From positions 620,001 to 684,000 of the forward strand of contig NZ_CP029347.1 of NCBI RefSeq assembly GCF_003143555.1: 64,000 nt of DNA. Reading direction: 5' to 3'. Both the position numbers and the translations under genes were made by a program. Shown here piece by piece: positions 48,610-56,110 of the stretch; position 1 is the first letter of the stretch; every line of letters begins with the position of its first letter. The notes beneath the pieces were generated by a model. It worked only from the letters and a program-made list of their open reading frames with translations. It did no database searches and was not told the DNA's origin. The DNA is from Saliniradius amylolyticus (GTDB lineage Bacteria > Pseudomonadota > Gammaproteobacteria > Enterobacterales > Alteromonadaceae).

Positions 48610-48713
48610 GGGTAACGGGGTCAAGTCTTGCATTTTGCACTGAGCTAGATAAAAAGGGTCAGATCAAAATAAATCACAACACCGTCGTTTTAACCCTTCT
48701 CGCCGATAGCTGA
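48610..48713 (+). repeat. Direct repeat A (with HipB-like 3' fragment)
   Basis: This 104-base segment is repeated at 50473-50579. The first 30 bases are identical, the middle 30 diverged, and the last 40 nearly identical. Its right part, read on the minus strand, encodes the last 13 residues (QLSARRVKTTVL) of the HipB-like gene seen whole near 50540, showing that it derives from that gene's 3' end. GGTCAAGTCTTGCATTTTGC is a string I associate with transposase- and toxin-antitoxin-linked repeats in gammaproteobacteria. Confidence 0.8.
48656..48670 (-). repeat. Right 15-bp inverted repeat flanking the KAP gene
   Basis: GGGTCAGATCAAAAT is the exact reverse complement of 46761-46775 and lies inside direct repeat A. 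The equivalent place in repeat B differs at two or more bases. Confidence 0.8.
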
Positions 48714-48891
48714 CAGGGGCTAGGCTTATCTGAATTTCCCGCCACGCATCACCGCCTTAAGCGTTTGCCTGCAATCTGCCCATGACCGCTAAAGGCGGAA
48801 TCTTATTGACAGGCTAAGCTATTGAAATCTATCTTAAAGAGCCAGTGCAACGGGCATTGGCGGTAAACGGATACATAAAAAGGAGTGTATT

Positions 48892-49116
48892 GTGACTCAG
48901 TATGATGAGTATAAGGTTATTCATGTGGTGGAAGGCGGTTGTGGCACCTTGCTGCTGGGCTCCAGTGGCCTGCCGCTGAAAAAGCTAGAGACCACCCTGA
49001 ACAAGGAAGCCGCCGATGGCTGGCAGTTGGTGTTTCAGGTGATTGAACAGAAACGATTCTGGCTGTTCTGGACCCGGGAAGCGGTGATCCTGACCCTGGG
49101 CAGAAAGAATGGTTAA
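48892..49116 (+). CDS. Small DUF4177-like protein
   Basis: The 74-residue soluble protein starts at GTG with AAGGAG six bases upstream. EYKVIHV at the start and KLETTLNKEAADGWQLV fit the DUF4177 pattern (strand, then a helix ending DGWELV). No function is known for the family. It overlaps the YidD-like gene by eight bases and heads a four-gene coupled cassette. Confidence 0.7.
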   Translation: MTQYDEYKVIHVVEGGCGTLLLGSSGLPLKKLETTLNKEAADGWQLVFQVIEQKRFWLFWTREAVILTLGRKNG

Positions 49117-49345
49117 GCGAGCCATCCTGGCTGCCATTCGTCGCTATCAGGCCAATGGCGGCGCCAGGCACTATTTTGGCATCGAGTGTAACTTTACCCC
49201 CTCCTGCTCGGCGTATACCTATCAGGCGATCGAACAACTGGGTGTGATTAAGGGGATTTACACCGGTCTTAAACGGATCGGGCGGTGTACTAACCGGGAT
49301 TGTGTCGAGAAGATCCCGGATCCTTTTGTAAAGGAAAGATTATGA
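49109..49345 (+). CDS. YidD-like membrane insertion factor
   Basis: The 78-residue protein carries the YidD (UPF0161) core: RYQANGGARHYFGIECNFTPSCSAYTYQAI with conserved cysteines, then IYTGLKRIGRC. YidD assists YidC in inserting inner-membrane proteins. The canonical yidD lies between rnpA and yidC; this one does not, so it is likely an extra, divergent paralogue. It overlaps the gene before it by eight bases and the TM2 gene after it by four (ATGA). Confidence 0.8.
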   Translation: MVKRAILAAIRRYQANGGARHYFGIECNFTPSCSAYTYQAIEQLGVIKGIYTGLKRIGRCTNRDCVEKIPDPFVKERL

Positions 49346-49704
49346 CAAAGGACGAGTTAGAACAGGAAGAAGAAGCCCTGCGTACCCAGGTCGCCGATTT
49401 ACCTCAGGCGGAGCGTAAGGCCTATTATCACCAGCTGGATGAGCAGCTCAAGGACCCGGACACTTACGCAGTATTAAACTATTTCTTTGTGGCCGGGCTG
49501 CACCACTTTTATCTGGGCAAGACGGGCCGTGGCGTGCTGAATCTGGTGGTCATGGCCATTGGCCTGCTGCTGATTGAGTCAGTTGGTATCGCGCTGATCC
49601 TGCTGGTTATCGTGATTGAACTGCCGCAGCTGTTTCGCAGCCAGCGTATCGTCAGAGAATACAACCTGTCGCTGTCCAGGACCATTCTGGCACAGTTCAG
49701 GTAG
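49342..49704 (+). CDS. TM2-domain membrane protein
   Basis: The 120-residue protein has a charged N-terminal helix (about 1-38) and a TM2 domain: VLNYFFVAGLHHFYLGKTGRGVLNL (Gly-rich turn between two helices), then IGLLLIESVGIALILLVIVIEL. A short basic tail follows. The ATG overlaps the YidD-like stop and its stop overlaps the GTG of the protease gene, so all are coupled. Function of bacterial TM2 proteins is unclear. Confidence 0.75.
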   Translation: MTKDELEQEEEALRTQVADLPQAERKAYYHQLDEQLKDPDTYAVLNYFFVAGLHHFYLGKTGRGVLNLVVMAIGLLLIESVGIALILLVIVIELPQLFRSQRIVREYNLSLSRTILAQFR

Positions 49705-50453
49705 TGCCAACGCTCCAATCCCCCCGATCTCCCTGGCCGCTTATTATTCTGGCCACGGTGCTGTTGGTGGCTCTGGCCGGGTATAAAATTCATTCCAGCC
49801 TGCTCCCCAGAGCTGCCGACTGGATAGCCGACAGTATTCCCGACAGTGTGCGTCAGGCCATTGGTGAGCGCAGCTTACAAACGCTGGACGATACGCACTT
49901 CTCTGCCAGTGAAATACCGCTACAGCGCCAGCAGGCCATCCAGGCCAGCTTTAACGCCTTGTTACAGGAAATGGAATTCGGGGCTGAGGACTACCAACTA
50001 CAGTTTCGACGTCTCGGGCAGCCCAATGCCTTTGCCCTGGCGGGTGGCACCATTGTGATAACGGATACACTGATTGAGCAACTTCAGCCACAGCAGTTGG
50101 ACGCCATCCTGTTGCATGAGATCGGTCATACCCACCATGACCATTTGCTCAAACACAACATACGGACCTCAATCTATTATCTGTCCATGGCCTTGTTGTT
50201 CGGTGATATCAATGTGGTGGATGATGTGTTGGTGGAGGCCTCGGTGACCGGCCTCAGCCTGAACTATTCCCGTCAGTTCGAGCGCCAGGCCGATGATTTT
50301 GCCGCACGCGCCCTTATCCGGCATCGCGGCACGGCAAGCAGTTTGATTTCAGCCCTTAAACGCCTGAGCCAGAGTGAGCCATCAAACCCGGTAAGCTGGC
50401 TCAGCACCCATCCTGAGGTTGCCGAACGTATTGAGCGGCTAGCTGAACGCTAG
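49704..50453 (+). CDS. M48 metalloprotease, membrane-anchored
   Basis: The 249-residue protein begins at GTG overlapping the preceding stop (TAGTG). A membrane anchor (about 11-28) precedes a periplasmic M48 domain with HEIGH (138-142), the third zinc ligand in FERQAD (about 193), and STHPEVAERIERL near the end. It is the second M48 protease in the window but lacks a lipobox. Grouping with a YidD-like and a TM2 protein suggests a membrane-protein quality role, which is inference. Confidence 0.85.
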   Translation: MPTLQSPRSPWPLIILATVLLVALAGYKIHSSLLPRAADWIADSIPDSVRQAIGERSLQTLDDTHFSASEIPLQRQQAIQASFNALLQEMEFGAEDYQLQFRRLGQPNAFALAGGTIVITDTLIEQLQPQQLDAILLHEIGHTHHDHLLKHNIRTSIYYLSMALLFGDINVVDDVLVEASVTGLSLNYSRQFERQADDFAARALIRHRGTASSLISALKRLSQSEPSNPVSWLSTHPEVAERIERLAER

Positions 50454-50472
50454 CCGGACCCGGCCTAAGGAG

Positions 50473-50579
50473 GGGTAACGGGGTCAAGTCTTGCATTTTG
50501 CAACAGCTCGACTGATAAAAAGAGTCGTATCAAAATAAATCACAACACCGTCGCTTTAACCCTCCTCGCCGATAGCTGA
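50473..50579 (+). repeat. Direct repeat B
   Basis: This is the second copy of the repeat at 48610-48713, in the same orientation. Its right half is the 3' end of the HipB-like gene on the minus strand. The two copies bracket the DUF4177-YidD-TM2-M48 cassette. Confidence 0.8.
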
Positions 50580-50806
50580 AAGCCGCCGGGCCTGAGCAGC
50601 TTATTGACCACCGACAGGCGCGGGTCGGTATTGCCTTTTTCGATGTCCCGCAGAGTTTTATCCGACACCATCCTAAATTCTGTGTATGGCACGTTGTACC
50701 CTAGTTTAATGCTGGTCGCTTTCATGAAGTTTTCTATTGAATGAGCGTCTTCGGTGAGCACGTTTTTCGCTGCAACCCCATTGTTCCTCATCACGCCAGT
50801 TCGCAT
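50540..50806 (-). pseudogene. HipB/XRE-like antitoxin, probably degraded
   Basis: The 88-residue frame ends with VSDKTLRDIEKGNTDPRLSVV and NKLLRPGGFQLSARRV, the recognition helix and tail of HipB-type XRE regulators. The first half of the HTH (KLGYNVPYTEFRM) appears about three residues short and the N-terminus is unlike the family, so it is probably a decayed copy. No hipA-like toxin adjoins it. Its 3' end is duplicated in repeat A. It marks a former toxin-antitoxin module. Confidence 0.55.
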
Positions 50807-50849
50807 TATGAATATTTATCTTTAACAACCTAAGCATCGGGTCGAGGGC

Positions 50850-51041
50850 TTGTTACAGGCATTACGGCTACTGGAGTTTCTAAGCCAGGAAGCGATCCAG
50901 GCGATGATTGAACAGGAGCACCAGCGGGTGTTTGATGAGACGGTGTCAGAGCGTCGGGCTCGCAACCGCAAGCTGGCGGAGATCAAAGCGACTTCGCCGG
51001 ATAAGTATTTCGACATTCCCGCAATTGAACGTAAGCCCTGA
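50850..51041 (+). pseudogene. Unrecognised C-terminal gene fragment
   Basis: A 63-codon frame (open from 50826) encodes a charged helical segment with EAIQAMIEQEHQRVFDE and a C-terminus DKYFDIPAIERKP. The codon use looks real, but there is no credible start or ribosome site. It may be the tail of a gene lost at the edge of the island. No family is recognised. The following 200 bases to 51241 hold nothing recognisable beyond the next gene's leader. Confidence 0.3.
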
Positions 51042-51241
51042 CCGTTCAGTAATAATGAAGGCGGCACAACGCCAGGCTATGTGACCTGAATCATCAACTT
51101 CAGATCCCGGGAATAACACTCAGGGTTGGCCGCCATCATTGTTCATCCACCCGTTGATCCAGCACAAAGGTGCCAATCCGCCGCTCTGACTATACTTATC
51201 CCTGATGGTATGACTTATGTCTTTGCACATGGGATAAATAA

Positions 51242-52696
51242 ATGGGTCGGGAGATAGACAGAGACACCTTCAGTCACGAGGATGAAGTGCAGTTCTGTAA
51301 CAAGCTGGACGCCCAGCTTGGCGCATTGAAAGAGCGACTGGAGCGGCCTGGGTTTTCCTCCGGTCCGGCGAGTCTGGGCGCTGAAGTCGAGCTGTATATT
51401 ATTGACAAGGATGGCTGTCCGGCTGCGCTGAATACCGAGCTGTTAGACGCCATGCAAAGCCCTCTGCTCACCGAAGAGCTGAACCGTTTTAATCTTGAGA
51501 TTAACCTTTCGCCAGTGTCGGCTTCTGGCACACCGTTTACGACGATGCAGAAAGAGTTGGCTGCGGTCTTAACCCGATTAAAGGCCGATGCTGCAGCATT
51601 CGATGCCCGTATCGTCTCGATCGGGATTTTGCCCACCCTAAGCCGCAGTGATTTGAGCCGGGAGTACATGACCGATCTGCCGCGCTACCGGGCATTAACT
51701 AATAGCCTGACCGGAGACAAAACCGGCGCATTCAGCCTGGATATCAATGCTGCCGAATCGCTGAAGATGCAGTCCGATGAACTCACGCTGGAGGGAGCCA
51801 ACACTTCTTTTCAGGTGCATCTGAAGGTGCCGGCGGGGCGGTTTGCCGATTACTACAATGCCGCCCAGCTGGTAACGCCTTTGGTGATGGCGGTTTCAGG
51901 CAATTCGCCCACATTTTTGGGCAAACGGCTGTGGCAAGAAACGCGTATCGCCTTGTTTAAACAATGCATTGATGACCGGGACACAAAAAATAGCAGTTGG
52001 CGGCAACCGGCCCGGGTGAGTTTTGGCCATGGCTGGGTGCATCACAGCGCCTGGGAGTTATTTGCCCAGAATGTGTCACTGTACCCGCCCCTGATCCCCT
52101 ATGTTTTTCCGGATTCTGCAGCGTTCGCCGAGCTGTGTTTGCATCATGGTACGGTGTGGTCTTGGAACAGAGCGGTGTTCGACGCCTCCGCAGACGGGCA
52201 CCTCAGAATCGAATTCCGTGCGCTGCCGTCTGGCCCGACTCTGACCGATATGATGGCGAACGCCGCCTTTCTGACCGGGCTGACGGTGGCCTACGCCGAA
52301 AAAATCCGCGGATTGCTGCCCGCCATTCCTTTCCGGTACGCCGAGTACAACTTTTATCGGGCGGCAAAAGACGGACTCTCTGCAAACATCCTGTGGCCCA
52401 GACTAAAACAACATGGAGTGAGTGAGTCGCCGGTGCGGAAGATTTTACCGGCTCAACTGAGTATCGCGGCCGAGGGGCTGCGCCAGCTTGGCGTAGACAG
52501 TGCCGAAACCGACGCCATGATCAGGGTTATTGAGCAGCGACTGGCCAGCGGCCAGACCGGGGCGGCCTGGCAGTTGGCGCAACTGGCTCGCTACGAGCAG
52601 AAAAAGGCGGTTGGCAGTCCTCTCAAGGCAATGTTGCAAGACTATATTGAACAATCGGAAAGTGGTCTGCCGGTAGGGCAGTGGAGGCTGTCATGA
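51242..52696 (+). CDS. GCS2-type glutamate-cysteine ligase-like enzyme
   Basis: The 484-residue protein belongs to the GCS2/YbdK group of carboxylate-amine ligases: SLGAEVELYIIDKDG near the N-terminus (metal and substrate Glu), NLEINLSP, RYRALTNSL, TSFQVHLKVP, AVSGNSPTFLGKRLW, and IEFRALPSGPTLTDMMANAAF. It should couple glutamate or another acid to an amine using ATP. It is longer than YbdK (372), with an extra C-terminal helical region. It overlaps the following metallohydrolase gene by four bases, indicating a two-enzyme unit. Confidence 0.8.
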   Translation: MGREIDRDTFSHEDEVQFCNKLDAQLGALKERLERPGFSSGPASLGAEVELYIIDKDGCPAALNTELLDAMQSPLLTEELNRFNLEINLSPVSASGTPFTTMQKELAAVLTRLKADAAAFDARIVSIGILPTLSRSDLSREYMTDLPRYRALTNSLTGDKTGAFSLDINAAESLKMQSDELTLEGANTSFQVHLKVPAGRFADYYNAAQLVTPLVMAVSGNSPTFLGKRLWQETRIALFKQCIDDRDTKNSSWRQPARVSFGHGWVHHSAWELFAQNVSLYPPLIPYVFPDSAAFAELCLHHGTVWSWNRAVFDASADGHLRIEFRALPSGPTLTDMMANAAFLTGLTVAYAEKIRGLLPAIPFRYAEYNFYRAAKDGLSANILWPRLKQHGVSESPVRKILPAQLSIAAEGLRQLGVDSAETDAMIRVIEQRLASGQTGAAWQLAQLARYEQKKAVGSPLKAMLQDYIEQSESGLPVGQWRLS

Positions 52697-53706
52697 GAGA
52701 GCGCATAGCGCTTAATCCGATTACGGACGTATACAGTCTGGCCCGCGGGCGCGACCTGAATGAATTTTTGTTATCGCTGGGCGGCCCGTCGCTGCTCACG
52801 TTTAAAGGGCGGGACCCGTCCCGTTGCCGGGTTGTTGTCACCTTACTGCACGGCAATGAGCCATCGGGACTCAATGCCATACAGGCCCTGGCGCAAGAGA
52901 ACTGGGTCCCGTCGGTTACCTGTCATATGATCGTGGCGTCAACCGCCGCAGCCGCAACCTTCCCCTGGTTCAGCCACCGGATGCTGCCGGGGCAACGTGA
53001 TTTAAACCGTTGCTTCTCATCCTCCAGCGATGACGTACAGTCGATGCTTGCCGGTTCGATCAAGAACACCATTTCTGAACTGAAACCAGAGTGTGTGATC
53101 GATTTGCACAACACCTCCGGCAGTGGGCCCGGGTTTTGTGTGAGTACCCAGGATTCAAGGGCGCACCAGGCGTTGGCGTCGTGTTTTACCGCCTGGATGA
53201 TTGTTACGGATATTCGTCTGGGTTCCCTGATGGAACAGTCTTTGGGCTGTCCGGTGGTCACCATTGAAGCGGGCGGGGCAAAAGATGAGACCGCCAACAA
53301 GACAGCTTATGCCGGGATTAAGACATTGTTTGATAAAGCCGATGTTTTTGAGGCGAGCCAGCCCGTGGGGCTGCTCAGAAACCCGCGCCGGTTCGAGCTT
53401 CGGCAAGGTTACTCGGTGGCCTATCTGGATCGCCCTGATAATGCCGCCGATGTGTGCCTGAGAACTGATATTGAGTCACTGAATTTTGGTATGACGCCGG
53501 CGGGCACCCATCTTGGCTGGGTGCGGGATAACGCGCTGTCGCCCTTTGTGCTGGATGATAACGAGAACGACGCCCAGCGTTATTTCAGGGTGACCGACAA
53601 CCAGCTCTATACCGTGTTACCGCTTCGGCTGTTTATGGCCACATCCAACGCGGACATCGCCCGTTCTGACTGTCTTTTTTATTTTATTCGAGAGGGGGGA
53701 TCGTAA
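52693..53706 (+). CDS. Succinylglutamate desuccinylase/aspartoacylase-like
   Basis: The 337-residue zinc hydrolase has LLHGNEPSG (His53, Glu56), RDLNRCF, VIDLHNTSGSGPGF (His139) and a likely catalytic Glu in VVTIEAGGAKDE (about 192), the AstE/AspA (M14-like) pattern. It probably cleaves an amide of an amino acid. The ATG at 52693 has GGAGG five bases upstream and overlaps the GCS2-type stop (ATGA). Pairing of an amide-forming ligase with an amide hydrolase suggests turnover of one small metabolite; the identity is unknown. Confidence 0.8.
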   Translation: MRERIALNPITDVYSLARGRDLNEFLLSLGGPSLLTFKGRDPSRCRVVVTLLHGNEPSGLNAIQALAQENWVPSVTCHMIVASTAAAATFPWFSHRMLPGQRDLNRCFSSSSDDVQSMLAGSIKNTISELKPECVIDLHNTSGSGPGFCVSTQDSRAHQALASCFTAWMIVTDIRLGSLMEQSLGCPVVTIEAGGAKDETANKTAYAGIKTLFDKADVFEASQPVGLLRNPRRFELRQGYSVAYLDRPDNAADVCLRTDIESLNFGMTPAGTHLGWVRDNALSPFVLDDNENDAQRYFRVTDNQLYTVLPLRLFMATSNADIARSDCLFYFIREGGS

Positions 53707-53898
53707 GAGACGGTCTCGTATAACAGCGTCCAGGGCCTTGTCTCAACGTACGCTTTTATTATTCCTTACGGTACTGTTTTACAACCCCTTGGTCTACTGA
53801 TTCCCGTTTCGCCTGTGTCACTATGGCTTGCAGTTGTTCAACATTTACCGCTGTTGCCTTGCACTGGCGCGGTTACAGACTTTAGAAAAGGAACCACA

Positions 53899-55170
53899 AT
53901 GAAGCTTGAATCCCTGGCGTTGCACCATGGTTATGAATCGGAAGCCACCACCAAAGCGGCGGCGGTGCCGATTTACCAGACCACTTCTTACACCTTCGAT
54001 AACACCCAGCACGGGGCGGATCTGTTTGACCTGAAGGTGCCGGGTAATATCTATACCCGCATTATGAACCCCACCACCGATGTACTGGAGCAGCGCATTG
54101 CGGCCATGGAAGGGGGCATCGGGGCGCTGTGTCTGGCCTCAGGCATGGCGGCCATTACCTATTCGCTGCAGTGTTTGTGTGAGGTGGGCGATAACATCGT
54201 CAGCACCAGTCAGCTCTATGGCGGTACTTACAACCTGTTTGCCCATACGCTGCCTAAGCAGGGCGTCGAGGCGCGCATGGTGTCTCACGATGATTTCGAT
54301 GGGTTCGACAAGGCCATCGATGACAAGACCAAGGCGGTGTTCTGTGAGTCCATCGGCAACCCGGCCGGGAATGTAGTGGACATTCAGCGTCTGGCCGACA
54401 TCGCCCATAAACACGGCGTGCCGCTGATTGTGGATAATACTGTCGCCACGCCTTACCTGTGCCGCCCCTTTGAACTGGGCGCGGATATTGTGGTGCACTC
54501 ACTGACCAAATACATCGGCGGTCATGGCACCTCGGTGGGCGGGGCGATTGTGGACTCCGGCAAGTTTGACTGGGTGGCCAATAAAGAGCGCTTTAAAGTC
54601 TTAAACGAGCCGGACCCGTCCTATCACGGTGTGGTGTATACCGAAGCCCTGGGCGAAGCGGCGTATATTGGCCGCTGTCGTGTGGTGCCGTTGCGTAATA
54701 CCGGCGCGGCCATCTCACCCACCAATTCGTTTAATATCCTGCAGGGCCTAGAAACTCTGGGCCTGCGTATGGACCGCCACTGTGAAAACGCCGAGAAGCT
54801 GGCGCAGTTTTTACAGGACCACGACAAGGTGGAGTGGGTGAATTACGCCGCCTTGCCCGACAGTCCCTACCGTGAGGTGTGCCAGAAGGTGACCGGCGGT
54901 AAGGCGTCCGGCATCCTAAGCTTTGGTATCTCGGGTGGCATCGAGGCAGGTGCGCGTTTTATCGATGCGCTGGAGATGATCCTGCGTTTGGTGAATATTG
55001 GGGATGCCAAGTCACTGGCTTGTCACCCGGCCTCCACCACCCACCGCCAGTTGAATGAGGAAGAGCTCAGCAAAGCCGGTGTCAGTAAGGACCTGGTGCG
55101 TATCTCGGTGGGTATTGAGCACATCGACGATATCATCGCCGATGTGCGTCAGGCGCTGGATAAAGCCTGA
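53899..55170 (+). CDS. metY: O-acetylhomoserine sulfhydrylase
   Basis: The 423-residue PLP enzyme of the Cys/Met metabolism family makes homocysteine (or methionine) from O-acetylhomoserine and sulfide or methanethiol. It shows VPIYQTTSYTFDNTQHGADLF, NIYTRIMNPTTDVLEQRIA, the PLP Lys204 in VHSLTKYIGGHG, and SLACHPASTTHRQL. The long VSGG-type insertion (IVDSGKFDWVANKERFKVL) is typical of MetY rather than MetB. The ATG at 53899 follows AAAAGGA; an upstream frame is not supported. No met box is evident upstream, unlike metK, serA and metT. Confidence 0.93.
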   Translation: MKLESLALHHGYESEATTKAAAVPIYQTTSYTFDNTQHGADLFDLKVPGNIYTRIMNPTTDVLEQRIAAMEGGIGALCLASGMAAITYSLQCLCEVGDNIVSTSQLYGGTYNLFAHTLPKQGVEARMVSHDDFDGFDKAIDDKTKAVFCESIGNPAGNVVDIQRLADIAHKHGVPLIVDNTVATPYLCRPFELGADIVVHSLTKYIGGHGTSVGGAIVDSGKFDWVANKERFKVLNEPDPSYHGVVYTEALGEAAYIGRCRVVPLRNTGAAISPTNSFNILQGLETLGLRMDRHCENAEKLAQFLQDHDKVEWVNYAALPDSPYREVCQKVTGGKASGILSFGISGGIEAGARFIDALEMILRLVNIGDAKSLACHPASTTHRQLNEEELSKAGVSKDLVRISVGIEHIDDIIADVRQALDKA

Positions 55171-55194
55171 TTCCGGTAAGCTTTGGATAGTAAA

Positions 55195-55228
55195 AAGGCC
55201 CGGGCGCTGAGATTCAGCCCCGGGCCTT
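55195..55228. terminator. Bidirectional terminator between metY and YcxB-like genes
   Basis: AAGGCCCGGG pairs with CCCGGGCCTT, with an inner GCTGA/TCAGC extension. A-rich flank on the left gives a T-run for the minus strand. It overlaps the last codons of the minus-strand gene. Confidence 0.8.
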
Positions 55229-55714
55229 GTCGGTTTTGGCCTCTGCCTGCTGACGGATAAAGTCTTGCGCCTCGTCCGACAGGCAGCGGCCGGACAGGTA
55301 AGAACGGGCGTTGCCCTGATAAAATAACCAGCCCTTGTCGGTGGGCTGGATATGGGTGACGTTGTCCCATTCCAGCGCCTGATCAACCACCGGTGACTGG
55401 GTTTTAATGCCCTGTTCGTCGATGGTCAGGGTCACTTCCTTATTCGCGCCGCGACTGAACATCTGTCGGGTCAGCCACCAAGCCTTTTTAAAGCGCACGC
55501 TCAGCGCCTCCACCACCCCGAGGCCAATTAAAAACCAGGCGAAGTAGGCACTGACTTCAGACAACAGCAGCACCGCCACGCCTGCCAACCCAACCAGAAT
55601 TGCCATGGCATAGGCTTTAAGCCCGTTTTCCTGTTTTGCCGACTGGTCATAGGTTTCACTGAAATGGCTTTTATCCAGCACGTAGCTGGTGGTGTAGTGA
55701 AAGGGCGTTGTCAT
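55214..55714 (-). CDS. YcxB-like membrane protein
   Basis: The 166-residue protein has two adjacent hydrophobic segments (about 35-70, LKAYAMAILVGLAGVAVLLL and AYFAWFLIGLGVVEAL) and a C-terminal domain with EVTLTIDEQGIKTQSPVVDQALEWDNV and GWLFYQGNARSYLSGRCL, the YcxB-like pattern. It is an inner-membrane protein of unknown function. It converges with metY, sharing a terminator hairpin that reaches into its 3' end. Confidence 0.7.
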   Translation of the reverse strand: MTTPFHYTTSYVLDKSHFSETYDQSAKQENGLKAYAMAILVGLAGVAVLLLSEVSAYFAWFLIGLGVVEALSVRFKKAWWLTRQMFSRGANKEVTLTIDEQGIKTQSPVVDQALEWDNVTHIQPTDKGWLFYQGNARSYLSGRCLSDEAQDFIRQQAEAKTDKARG

Positions 55715-56110
55715 ACGTATTTCCTGTGCCTGAAAAGGCGTACTTTAACCCATTTACCGGATAACGGGCGACCCATTAGTAACAAGCGCTTCTTGAGCGG
55801 TAAACGGATAGGTTTGCGCTGGCTGTTGAGACTATGCGGAATCCCGGTTTGGGAAGTCGGACTCTATGACTGCGGATGTATTCAATAAAACATAACAACT
55901 TCGCCAGTGTGACCGAGAGCGAGATCCTCAAATATCTGAGTTTTGTGGCTGGTCATTGGCGGAACCATCGGTTTTCCCGATAGTGGTTAATTTATGTACT
56001 GTCTGTTCACGTCATACAGTGAGATTTCCCAGGTGAATGAATTCACCGGGAACGAATGGCTCGGTGAAGTAGTACGAGTCCTCGTACTCAACGAATAACA
56101 ACGGGACAAA
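55715..56110. other. Intergenic region with two palindromes
   Basis: No supported gene lies in these 396 bases. A 16-base palindrome GGTGAAT-GA-ATTCACC lies at 56032-56047, and an inverted repeat AGTACGAG-TC-CTCGTACT at about 56069-56086, both close to the start of the serine hydrolase gene at 56111. They could be operator sites. The sequence GCGGTAAACGGATA near 55798 also occurs near 48860. Confidence 0.5.

Larger units (their letters stand above)
48561..48891. other. Gap after the KAP gene: truncated frame and repeats
   Basis: A 26-codon frame (48563-48643) starts three bases after the KAP stop; its first 13 residues (MSAKYYKRLIYSK) look native and the rest comes from repeat A, so it may be the stump of a second island gene. 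Repeat A follows. A CCGCCTT/AAGGCGG inverted repeat lies near 48762-48800. GCGGTAAACGGATA near 48860 recurs near 55798. Confidence 0.4.

Noticed and set aside
46755-48670. Insertion sequence with the 15-bp inverted repeats as ends
   Set aside because: No transposase is encoded and no target-site duplication is obvious, so only repeat-bracketing is claimed.
53707-53898. Search for a met box or SAM riboswitch before metY
   Set aside because: AGACGGTC and similar strings do not form tandem boxes, and no riboswitch-like pairing was seen.
53815-53898. A 28-codon N-terminal extension of metY
   Set aside because: It has no ribosome site and no similarity to the family; the ATG at 53899 has AAAAGGA and fits alignment.
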